From positions 1 to 5,191 of the forward strand of contig JASHYS010000306.1 in the NCBI GenBank assembly GCA_030042915.1: 5,191 nt of DNA, in the 5' to 3' direction. Shown one piece after another: positions 1 to 5,191 of the stretch. Each line of letters begins with the position of its first letter. Within the stretch, counting starts at the first letter, position 1. The stretch comes from Acidobacteriaceae bacterium. GTDB taxonomy: Bacteria; Acidobacteriota; Terriglobia; Terriglobales; Acidobacteriaceae. The notes beneath the pieces are model-generated. The model was not told the DNA's origin. It worked only from the letters and a program-made list of their open reading frames with translations, and searched no databases. The position numbers were made by a program, and so were the translations under genes.

Positions 1-2714
1 TGCGACGGCTTGGCCGCCGCATTCACGGCCCGCACCGAGGCCAGGTGCGCGGCCAGCTTGACGCGCTGCGCTTCGCCGCCCGAAAGCGTGGTTGCCGACT
101 GCCCCAGCCGCAGATATCCGAGCCCGATCTCATCCAGCACCGCCAGCTTTTCCAGGAGCCGCGTCTGTCCGGCAAAGAACCGCAGAGCCTCTTTCACCGT
201 CATCTGCAGCACGTCGTGAATATTTTTGCCCTTGTACTGTACTTCGAGAATCTTCACCTGGTAGCGCGTGCCGTTGCAGTCTTCGCAGGGCAGCTCCACG
301 TCGGCCAGGAACTGCATCTCCACCGTCACCGTGCCGTCGCCCTCGCAGGTGTTGCAGCGGCCGCCCGGCACGTTGAACGAAAAATGCCCCGGCGTGAGCC
401 CCAGCCGCTTGGCGTCGGGTTGCGCCGCAAACAGTTCGCGAATCAGGTCGAATCCTTTGATGTAGGTGATGGGATTCGATCGCGGCGTGCGTCCGATGGG
501 CGTCTGATCCACCAGCACTACGTCATTGAGCCTCTCCACACCGCTGAGCGACGAAAAACTTCCCGACGGATCGCCGCCATCGGTCTGACCCAGCGCGCGC
601 GCCACAGCGCGGTACAGCACCTGGTGCACCAAAGTGGACTTGCCTGACCCGGAAACGCCCGTGACGGCTACCAGCAGCCCCAGTGGAATGGTCACGTTGA
701 GCCCGCGCAGGTTGTTGGCTCGCGCCCCGCGCAGCACCAGCTTTTCGCGTCCCGGTGCACGCCGTCGCGTGGGAACTGGAATCGCGATTTTTCCGCTCAG
801 GTAACGGCCGGTGAGCGAATTGGGGTTGGCCTCGATCTCGGCGAGCACACCGTCCGCAAGGAGCTTCCCGCCGAATTCGCCCGCTCCCGGCCCCAGATCG
901 AGCAGATGATCTGCCGCACGCAAGATGTCGGCGTCGTGCTCCACCACCAGAATCGTGTTGCCCAGGTCGCGCAGCTCCTCAAGAATATGGATCAGCCGTG
1001 CCGTGTCGCGCGTGTGCAATCCGATCGAAGGTTCATCCAAAACATAGAGCGCGCCCACCAGCCGCGATCCCAGCGATGTCGCCAGTTGAATCCGCTGCGC
1101 CTCGCCACCCGAAAGCGTCGAAGCCAGCCGGTCCAGCGTCAAATATTCCAAGCCAACGGCAACCAGAAAACTCAGCCGCTGCCGCACCTCGGTCAAAATC
1201 GGCCCGGCAATCTCCTCCTGCATCGCCGTCAGTTCGAGCCCGTCGAAAAACTCCTTGGCCTGCGCAATGGTGAGCGCCGTCGCCTGGCAAATGTTTTTGC
1301 CAGCAATCCGCACCGCACGCGCCTCAGCGCGCAGCCGCTGTCCACGGCAATCCGGGCACTCCGCGTAACCGCGATACTTGCTGAGCATCACGCGCACGTG
1401 CAGCTTGTACTTCTTGCGCTCCAACTGCGCAAAGAATCCCATCACCCCCGGGAACCCATCTTTGCCGCGCAGCACCGTCTCGCGCGCCGCCTCAGGCAGA
1501 TCGCGCCAGGGCACGTCCAGCTTCACGCCCAGTTCCGTCGCGCGCTTACGCAGCTCGCTGAACCATGGCCGGTACTTGGGCCGATTCCACGGATCGATGG
1601 CGCCGCCCGCCAGAGTCAGACCCGGGTCTGGAATCACCAGGTTCAGATCGTAGTCCACCGTGTTGCCGAATCCCTGGCAGCGCGGACACGCGCCAAAGGG
1701 ATTGTTGAAGCTGAACAGCCTCGGCTCGGGCTCGCGTCCCGGCCGATGACAGTTGCTGCACTCGTACGCGCCTGAAAAGCGCAGCTGGCGCCGCTCCGCC
1801 GCCTCGTCGCGGGGAACTTCTTCGAAGATCACCTCGCCCGCCTCGCGATACGCTGTCTCCACGGCGTCCACAATGCGCGCGCGATTGTCTGCGCTCACCA
1901 CAATCCGGTCCAAAAGCACAAACAGCGGAGCGGAAAAATCCACGTCAATCAGCGATTCCGGCGTGGAAAACTCGAAAATCCTTCCTTGTTGCCACAGCCG
2001 GTTGAATCCGGATGTGCGCAGCTCCGTCAGCCTCGCTTTCATCGCTTCCATGTGCGGCGACTCAGCGCTCCCGGCCTGCGCCTTGCTTTTCGACGCGGCT
2101 TTTGCCTTCGCCGCGCGGCCCGCCGTGCCAGCCGTCTTCGCATTGGTTCCCGCGGCTGCAACCGCAGCGCTCATCACGGGAAACAGCACATTCAGCCGCG
2201 TTCCCTCGCCCAGCGCCAAGATCGCTTCCGCCGCCTCATCCACTGAATCGCGCTTTACCAGGCCGTCGCAATCAACGCAGTGGACCTCGCCGCAGCGCGC
2301 ATACAGCAGGCGCAGGTAGTCGTAAATCTCCGTTGCCGTGGCCACAGTCGAGCGCGGATTGCGGGTCGTATTCTTCTGCTTGATGGCGATCGCCGGGGCC
2401 AGTCCGTCGATCTCGTCCACGTCCGGCTTCTCAATTCGCTCCAGAAACTGCCGCGCGTAGGCCGAAAGCGACTCCACGTACCGCCGCTGCCCTTCGGCAT
2501 AAATGGTGTCAAAGGCCAGCGAGCTCTTGCCCGAACCCGAAACGCCGCTGATCACCGTCAGCTTCCCATGAGGGATCTCGCAGGTCAGGTTTTTCAAATT
2601 GTGGGTCCGCGCACCGCGGATGACGATGGAGTCGTTCAACGGGGATTCTGCCGGAATGATTTCGGCCGGCCGCGCCACAGTGCTCTCTGCGAGTCTCAGG
2701 GCGCAACCGTCCAT
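1..2714 (-). CDS. uvrA: UvrA, excinuclease ABC subunit A (C-terminus cut off by window edge)
   Basis: UvrA is the cytoplasmic dimeric ATPase that finds bulky DNA lesions and loads UvrB in nucleotide excision repair. The intact frame gives 904 codons plus two bases. Visible in order: RGARTHNLKN opening (33-42), Walker A GVSGSGKS (57-64), UvrB-binding region (about 140-300), zinc module C319/C322-C343/C346, an extra CPDC (453-456), signature LSGGEAQR (534-541), Walker B LYVLDEPS (556-563), H-loop His593, second Walker A (686-693), zinc finger C787/C790-C810/C813 and second signature (877-884). The final Walker B and tail lie outside the window; the E. coli protein has 940 residues. Two oddities: an N-terminal extension of roughly 27 residues relative to E. 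coli, and an Ala/Lys-rich insertion at about 183-219. The ATG at 2714 has no clear Shine-Dalgarno. GTG codon 13 (2678), preceded by GAGAG, is an alternative start. Family assignment is essentially certain; the start is not. Confidence 0.98.
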   Translation of the reverse strand, partial: MDGCALRLAESTVARPAEIIPAESPLNDSIVIRGARTHNLKNLTCEIPHGKLTVISGVSGSGKSSLAFDTIYAEGQRRYVESLSAYARQFLERIEKPDVDEIDGLAPAIAIKQKNTTRNPRSTVATATEIYDYLRLLYARCGEVHCVDCDGLVKRDSVDEAAEAILALGEGTRLNVLFPVMSAAVAAAGTNAKTAGTAGRAAKAKAASKSKAQAGSAESPHMEAMKARLTELRTSGFNRLWQQGRIFEFSTPESLIDVDFSAPLFVLLDRIVVSADNRARIVDAVETAYREAGEVIFEEVPRDEAAERRQLRFSGAYECSNCHRPGREPEPRLFSFNNPFGACPRCQGFGNTVDYDLNLVIPDPGLTLAGGAIDPWNRPKYRPWFSELRKRATELGVKLDVPWRDLPEAARETVLRGKDGFPGVMGFFAQLERKKYKLHVRVMLSKYRGYAECPDCRGQRLRAEARAVRIAGKNICQATALTIAQAKEFFDGLELTAMQEEIAGPILTEVRQRLSFLVAVGLEYLTLDRLASTLSGGEAQRIQLATSLGSRLVGALYVLDEPSIGLHTRDTARLIHILEELRDLGNTILVVEHDADILRAADHLLDLGPGAGEFGGKLLADGVLAEIEANPNSLTGRYLSGKIAIPVPTRRRAPGREKLVLRGARANNLRGLNVTIPLGLLVAVTGVSGSGKSTLVHQVLYRAVARALGQTDGGDPSGSFSSLSGVERLNDVVLVDQTPIGRTPRSNPITYIKGFDLIRELFAAQPDAKRLGLTPGHFSFNVPGGRCNTCEGDGTVTVEMQFLADVELPCEDCNGTRYQVKILEVQYKGKNIHDVLQMTVKEALRFFAGQTRLLEKLAVLDEIGLGYLRLGQSATTLSGGEAQRVKLAAHLASVRAVNAAAKPS

Positions 2715-2719
2715 CTTTC

Positions 2720-2725
2720 ATTATA
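2720..2725 (-). promoter_or_regulatory. Probable -10 element of the uvrA promoter
   Basis: Read on the minus strand this is a perfect TATAAT, preceded by AATT. Standard spacing would start transcription at about 2713-2714, on the first base of the annotated uvrA ATG. No good -35 hexamer is visible; the nearest candidate is TTCCAT with a 19-base spacer. Either the mRNA is leaderless, or translation begins at GTG 2678 with a leader of about 35 nt carrying GAGAG. A chance match in this AT-rich patch cannot be excluded. No recognisable LexA operator was found nearby. Confidence 0.5.
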
Positions 2726-2873
2726 AATTGGCCGGCAAGAGGGGATGGAACTCAGTGCTTTATGCAGCGTGCACGAGTTTTGCGCTTCCGGCCGAGCAAA
2801 GGCAGGCCCAGCTCACGGTTCTGAGCCGATTAATTTGTCTGATTCGGAGGGAACTTCGCAAATCTCGATAAAT

Positions 2874-3071
2874 TTATGCCGCCAGTGGCTGCATGCGGAC
2901 CAACTGGAGTTGAATCTCGTCTTTTGCCTCGCGATTCAGCACGCCCGCCAGCCCGATCAGCGCATGGGAAGCGCAGGCAGGGCATTGTTCCGCACAGTTT
3001 CCGACACAGTTGCAATCCTGGCAAAGATAGGCACGCGTCAGGGGCATATGTTGCATGGAAACAAATGTCAT
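2874..3071 (-). CDS. Small Cys-rich protein, probable zinc-ribbon-like miniprotein (65 aa)
   Basis: I do not recognise a named family. The 65-residue product has six cysteines in 17 residues: C17, C20, C22, C26, C30 and C33, in the segment CQDCNCVGNCAEQCPAC. The pairs C17/C20 and C30/C33 have CX2C spacing typical of a zinc ribbon knuckle pair; C22, C26 and His36 are extra potential ligands. A likely helix follows (ALIGLAGVLNREA, 37-49), then a short mixed tail. There is no signal peptide or membrane segment, so it is probably cytoplasmic. ATG 3071 was chosen because GAGGTG sits five bases upstream; in-frame upstream ATGs at 3095 and 3167 would add 8 or 32 residues with poorer sites. It lies 159 bp upstream of uvrA on the same strand, and uvrA appears to have its own promoter. 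From memory, similar short proteins occur in acidobacterial genomes as hypotheticals; this is unverified. Metal binding is inferred. Confidence 0.75.
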   Translation of the reverse strand: MTFVSMQHMPLTRAYLCQDCNCVGNCAEQCPACASHALIGLAGVLNREAKDEIQLQLVRMQPLAA

Positions 3072-3076
3072 TGACT

Positions 3077-3082
3077 CACCTC
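3077..3082 (-). promoter_or_regulatory. Shine-Dalgarno of the Cys-rich miniprotein
   Basis: GAGGTG on the minus strand, five bases before the ATG at 3071, is a six-base match to the anti-Shine-Dalgarno sequence. It decides the start and is the strongest single argument that this short frame is translated. Confidence 0.75.
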
Positions 3083-3158
3083 GATCATCTTGCATGGCTA
3101 GGCGCACCCCGATCACCTTGTTTTTGGTGGTTTTTCCCCAAGGGTTGTGACGTAGGGA

Positions 3159-3181
3159 GAGAGGCAACCTCGGTGCCTCTC
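3159..3181. repeat. Perfect 8-bp inverted repeat (hairpin)
   Basis: GAGAGGCA (3159-3166) and TGCCTCTC (3174-3181) are exact reverse complements around a seven-base loop. On the minus strand the hairpin lies about 90-110 nt before the Cys-rich gene start, so it could fall in that gene's leader or promoter. Neither strand has a U-tract after the stem, so it is not a classical intrinsic terminator. It could be a protein-binding site or an mRNA leader structure; the sequence alone does not decide. Confidence 0.6.
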
Positions 3182-3388
3182 AGGCTTCTGTGAAACACGA
3201 CCTTACTTAGGATCGATGCGATGCCTCGGGGGCAAGTTGCCTGTTCGCGCCCGCACTAGAAGGTCATGTTCGTTCGTGCTAAGCAAGTCCAATGCTCTCA
3301 GTTTGCTCCGAACTACCGAGCCCGAAATCACTCTGATCGAGGCACGACTGCACGAACCATCCCGTGGGCAAATCGCGTCTATTGACCT

Positions 3389-3404
3389 TTGCAAGATGTT
3401 GCAA
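3389..3404. repeat. TTGCAA-N4-TTGCAA paired palindromic motif
   Basis: The self-complementary hexamer TTGCAA occurs twice with a GATG spacer, so the centres are 10 bp apart, about one helical turn, and lie on the same DNA face. It sits roughly 100 bp upstream of the TPR gene start. This geometry would suit a dimeric regulator, but no known regulator is identified and chance is possible. Confidence 0.35.
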
Positions 3405-3489
3405 TGGACCTTGATCCTCACTCGACCTTTACCCGTTCCGCCGCACCTGTTCCAATGAAGCCGCAACGGTTCCCATTAAACTGTTGATT

Positions 3490-3493
3490 GAGG
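3490..3493 (+). promoter_or_regulatory. Shine-Dalgarno supporting the GTG start of the TPR gene
   Basis: GAGG lies six bases before GTG 3500. The upstream in-frame TTG at 3488 overlaps this site and has no Shine-Dalgarno of its own, so GTG 3500 is preferred. That choice also leaves a shorter, typical signal peptide. Confidence 0.65.
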
Positions 3494-3499
3494 TTTTTC

Positions 3500-4816
3500 G
3501 TGTCTCGCTTCGCTCTCTTTCTGTTTCTTTTGCCCCTGATTTTCCAATCAGCTTCCGCCCAGGATTCCTCGCCATCTTCGCCGCCAGCTGCTGCGGCCCC
3601 GGCCCAAGCCTCCGCGGCCGCTCAATCCATTCCTGCTCAACTAGCCGACGCCGAAGCCGCCATTGCCAATTCCGACTGGAAGACCGCCGAGGCCAGGCTG
3701 GATGCGTGGATTGCCGCCCACCCCGCCGATGCCCGAGCCCTTTTCGATGCCGGCTACGTGGCCGACGCCCAGAACCGCCTTGACGACGCAGCTGCTCTCT
3801 ATCGCCGCGCCGTCGCCGCCGACCCGAACTCCTTTGAAGCGCATATCTCCCTCGGGCTACTGCTGGCGCGGCAAAATAAACCCGATGAAGCCCGCCCTGA
3901 GCTGGCTGCGGCCACCCAGCTCGACCCCGGTGAAGCCGGACCCGCTCTCAAGGCCCGCGCCTGGCGCGCGCTGGCGCGCATCGACAGCGGCTCCAATCCC
4001 ACCCAAGCCTCCAACGACCTTCTCGAAGCTCTCAAGCTCTCGCCCGAAACTCCAGCCGACACGCTGCTCGCCGCTGAACTGGCCGAAAAAGCCGGCGAAT
4101 ACAATGCCGCCGAGTCCGCCTACCGCCGCGTCCTGGCTGAGCAACCCGACTCCGTTCAAGCCACTGCCGGCCTGGCCCACCTGCTGATCCTGCGCAAACA
4201 ATACCCCGACGCCGAAACCCTGCTGCGCGCGGCGCTGGCCAAAGCGCCCGACGACCCCACACTCACTGCGCAGTTGGCCACCGTGCTGGCCGCACAGGAT
4301 AAGGCCGAGGCTCTCCCGCTTTTGCAAAAGCTGCACGACGCCCACCCCGGAGATCCTGCCATCGCGGGCATGTTGGCCCAGGTTCTGGCCGTGGCCGGCG
4401 ACTATGCCGGTTCCGACCAGCTCTACGTCCAGTTGCTCGCCGCTGCTCCCGAAGATGCCGGCCTGCTCGTCGCTCACGGGCAGAACCTGGTGCGCCTGGC
4501 CCGCTTCGCCGACGCCTACGCCGCATTCGACAAGGCCACCCGGATCGACCCCGCCAGCACCGACGGCTGGAGCGGCCTGGCCTTTACCGCCTTTCGCACC
4601 AATCGCCCCGATGTGACGCTGCAGGCGCTCACCATGCGCTCGAGAACTGCGCCTGACAACGCCGCGACCCTCTTCCTGTGGGCGCAGGCGTATGACACCC
4701 TGCACCAGAAACAGCAGGCGGCCGCCTACTACCATCGCTTTCTCGAGGCCGCCGCCGGCAAGCTGCCGGATCAGGAATGGCAGGCCCGCCAGCGCCTGCA
4801 GATTCTGGAAAAGTAG
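3500..4816 (+). CDS. Exported tetratricopeptide-repeat protein (438 aa)
   Basis: The protein starts with a Sec signal peptide: a short basic N-terminus, a hydrophobic core ALFLFLLPLIF (5-15), and a likely signal peptidase I site after ASA (18-20). It lacks a lipobox cysteine, so the mature protein should be periplasmic or secreted. A Pro/Ala/Ser-rich linker (about 22-43) follows. The rest is roughly ten degenerate 34-residue TPR units, for example 77-110, 111-144, 185-217, 218-251, 285-318, 319-352 and 353-386, with the usual small residues at helix-packing positions and Pro near unit ends (AADPN, AEQPD, AKAPD, RIDPA). TPR solenoids bind other proteins; no enzyme domain is present and the partner is unknown. 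The start is GTG 3500; TTG 3488 would add four residues. The gene is Ala-rich with GC-rich third positions and is separated by 187 bp from the next gene. A scaffold role in envelope or export complexes is inference. Confidence 0.93.
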   Translation: MSRFALFLFLLPLIFQSASAQDSSPSSPPAAAAPAQASAAAQSIPAQLADAEAAIANSDWKTAEARLDAWIAAHPADARALFDAGYVADAQNRLDDAAALYRRAVAADPNSFEAHISLGLLLARQNKPDEARPELAAATQLDPGEAGPALKARAWRALARIDSGSNPTQASNDLLEALKLSPETPADTLLAAELAEKAGEYNAAESAYRRVLAEQPDSVQATAGLAHLLILRKQYPDAETLLRAALAKAPDDPTLTAQLATVLAAQDKAEALPLLQKLHDAHPGDPAIAGMLAQVLAVAGDYAGSDQLYVQLLAAAPEDAGLLVAHGQNLVRLARFADAYAAFDKATRIDPASTDGWSGLAFTAFRTNRPDVTLQALTMRSRTAPDNAATLFLWAQAYDTLHQKQQAAAYYHRFLEAAAGKLPDQEWQARQRLQILEK

Positions 4817-4823
4817 GGCCCAC

Positions 4824-4851
4824 TTGTCTGAATTTTGTCTCGAGCTTGTCT
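4824..4851 (+). repeat. Three TTGTCT direct repeats at 11-bp period
   Basis: TTGTCT begins at 4824, 4835 and 4846, exactly 11 bp apart, each preceded by a pyrimidine. The second and third copies share TTGTCTCG. The array starts eight bases after the TPR stop codon and about 110 bp upstream of the predicted -10 of the next gene. An 11-bp direct-repeat period is the arrangement used by OmpR/PhoB-family response regulators (for example pho boxes). Assignment to that class is inference. Confidence 0.45.
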
Positions 4852-4932
4852 CGGAAAGGTCACGCAGGCCTCAGCTCCGCCCCCTTTTGGTACCTGAGTT
4901 ATTCGCCCCATCAAAATCCCGCATCTTACCTC

Positions 4933-4966
4933 TTGCGGATTGTCGTGAAATGCGACTACTATAGTC
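4933..4966 (+). promoter_or_regulatory. Candidate promoter of the downstream exported-protein gene
   Basis: TATAGT (4960-4965) matches the -10 consensus at five of six positions. The overlapping TACTAT (4957-4962) pairs with TTGCGG (4933-4938) at an 18-base spacer, while TTGTCG (4940-4945) is too close to TATAGT (14 bases). The -10 lies inside a perfect inverted repeat GACTA-CTA-TAGTC (4954-4966), which could be an operator. Transcription would start at about 4969-4972, giving a leader of about 30 nt with AGGAGG. The exact -35 is uncertain. Confidence 0.45.
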
Positions 4967-4992
4967 ACAATTTCTGGGGGCATCACCGCACG

Positions 4993-4998
4993 AGGAGG
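4993..4998 (+). promoter_or_regulatory. Strong Shine-Dalgarno before the last gene
   Basis: AGGAGG lies five bases upstream of ATG 5004. It fixes the start and predicts efficient translation. Confidence 0.85.
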
Positions 4999-5003
4999 CC
5001 CCG

Positions 5004-5191
5004 ATGCGGATCGCAGTTTCGATCGCCGCGTTCCTCGCAGTGAGCTTGACCGCAACCCCTCTGTGCGCCTCATCCGCCGACAACAATCCCCCCGACCAGC
5101 AAACCATTGACGCCCTCGAAGCCAAGGCCAGCCAGGCCCAGCCGCGCGATCAGTGCTTCCTTTATGCCGAACTCGTTCATCAGATGACCGA
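5004..5191 (+). CDS. Exported protein of unknown function (N-terminal part)
   Basis: 62 codons plus two bases are visible and the frame is still open at the window edge. The N-terminus is a Sec signal peptide: MR, then a hydrophobic stretch IAVSIAAFLAVSL (3-15), with likely cleavage in ATPLCASSA (after CA or SSA, about residues 22-26). The cysteine at 21 is preceded by Leu-Thr-Ala-Thr-Pro-Leu, which does not fit a lipobox, so this is probably not a lipoprotein. The mature start is polar (DNNPPDQQTIDALEAKASQA), then PRDQCFLYAELVHQM, which looks helical and has a single cysteine at about 51. I have an unverified impression of similar small secreted hypotheticals in acidobacterial genomes. No function is assigned. 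It appears to have its own promoter and leader rather than being co-transcribed tightly with the TPR gene. Confidence 0.85.
   Translation, partial: MRIAVSIAAFLAVSLTATPLCASSADNNPPDQQTIDALEAKASQAQPRDQCFLYAELVHQMT

Larger units (their letters stand above)
3083..3499. other. Divergent intergenic region without a supported gene
   Basis: This stretch separates the leftward Cys-rich gene from the rightward TPR gene and is visibly poorer in GC than both flanks. Frames of 80-87 codons are open on both strands (3216-3458 plus, 3203-3466 minus). Neither has a good ribosome site, a recognisable motif or the GC-rich third positions of the neighbouring genes, and the minus one would need an unsupported TTG start. 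It holds a hairpin (3159-3181), the mirror-symmetric T/G tract TTTTTGGTGGTTTTT (3121-3135) and a TTGCAA pair (3389-3404). No tRNA, clear sigma-70 promoter or terminator was found. It probably carries the promoters of both flanking genes. Confidence 0.6.

Noticed and set aside
906..1775. Long plus-strand open frame (289 codons), and others at 45-647 and 1753-2319
   Set aside because: They lie antisense to an intact uvrA, are rich in Arg, Gln, His and Pro, and show no family motifs or ribosome sites. They are by-products of the GC-rich codons of uvrA.
2768..2775. CGTGCACG palindrome upstream of uvrA as a possible LexA/SOS operator
   Set aside because: It does not match the E. coli (CTG-N10-CAG) or Bacillus-type (GAAC-N4-GTTC) operators, and the symmetry does not extend beyond eight bases.
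2800..2835. GGTTC-containing stretch as a tRNA T-arm
   Set aside because: The loop lacks the TTCRA pattern, and no acceptor stem or anticodon arm can be drawn around it.
2745..3074. Plus-strand frame of 109 codons between uvrA and the intergenic region
   Set aside because: It overlaps the better-supported Cys-rich gene on the other strand. Its purine-rich AGAGGGG abuts the ATG with no spacing, and the protein has no recognisable features.
3116..3143. CCTTG...CAAGG inverted repeat flanking the T/G tract
   Set aside because: A five-base stem with an 18-base loop is too weak to call.
3203..3466. Overlapping 80-87-codon frames on both strands as possible genes
   Set aside because: No Shine-Dalgarno of quality, lower GC at third positions than real neighbours, no motif; the minus frame needs a TTG start with no support.
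3857..4735. Minus-strand open frame of 292 codons, Gly/Val-rich
   Set aside because: It is antisense to the TPR gene, and its composition mirrors the Ala/Asp/Pro codons of that gene. No motif or credible start.
4868..4908. CTCAG...CTGAG pairing as a terminator after the TPR gene
   Set aside because: Only five base pairs with a long loop and no following T-tract.

Overview
The window looks like chromosomal DNA of a moderately GC-rich Gram-negative bacterium. The coding style, a UvrA with Ala/Lys-rich insertions, a small Cys-rich protein and a secreted alanine-rich TPR protein all resemble what I know from Acidobacteriota (class Terriglobia). That placement is inference from memory, not a database result. 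No phage, transposon, CRISPR array, rRNA or tRNA is visible.

Layout. Positions 1-2714 (minus strand) hold most of uvrA, the damage-recognition ATPase of nucleotide excision repair. Its frame is intact, and its C-terminus runs off the left edge just after the second ABC signature. A perfect TATAAT lies six bases before its ATG, so the mRNA is either leaderless or uses a GTG start 36 nt further in. Upstream on the same strand (2874-3071) is a 65-residue protein with six clustered cysteines and an excellent Shine-Dalgarno, probably a small metal-binding protein of unknown role.

A divergent intergenic region of about 430 bp follows (3072-3499). Its GC content is visibly lower than that of the genes and I support no gene in it. 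It contains an 8-bp perfect hairpin and a paired TTGCAA motif.

On the plus strand, 3500-4816 encodes an exported 438-residue protein made almost entirely of tetratricopeptide repeats. The best start is a GTG preceded by GAGG, not the TTG four codons upstream. The 187-bp gap after it carries three TTGTCT hexamers at exact 11-bp spacing and a plausible promoter overlapping a small inverted repeat. The window ends inside a second small exported protein (5004 onward) with a strong AGGAGG site.

The two leftward genes (DNA repair and the Cys-rich protein) and the two rightward genes (both with Sec signal peptides) appear to be separate transcription units. Nothing in the sequence ties the exported proteins to excision repair. 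I do not see a clear new multi-gene system. The most interesting items are the uncharacterised Cys-rich miniprotein, the uvrA start architecture and insertion, and the phased TTGTCT repeats.
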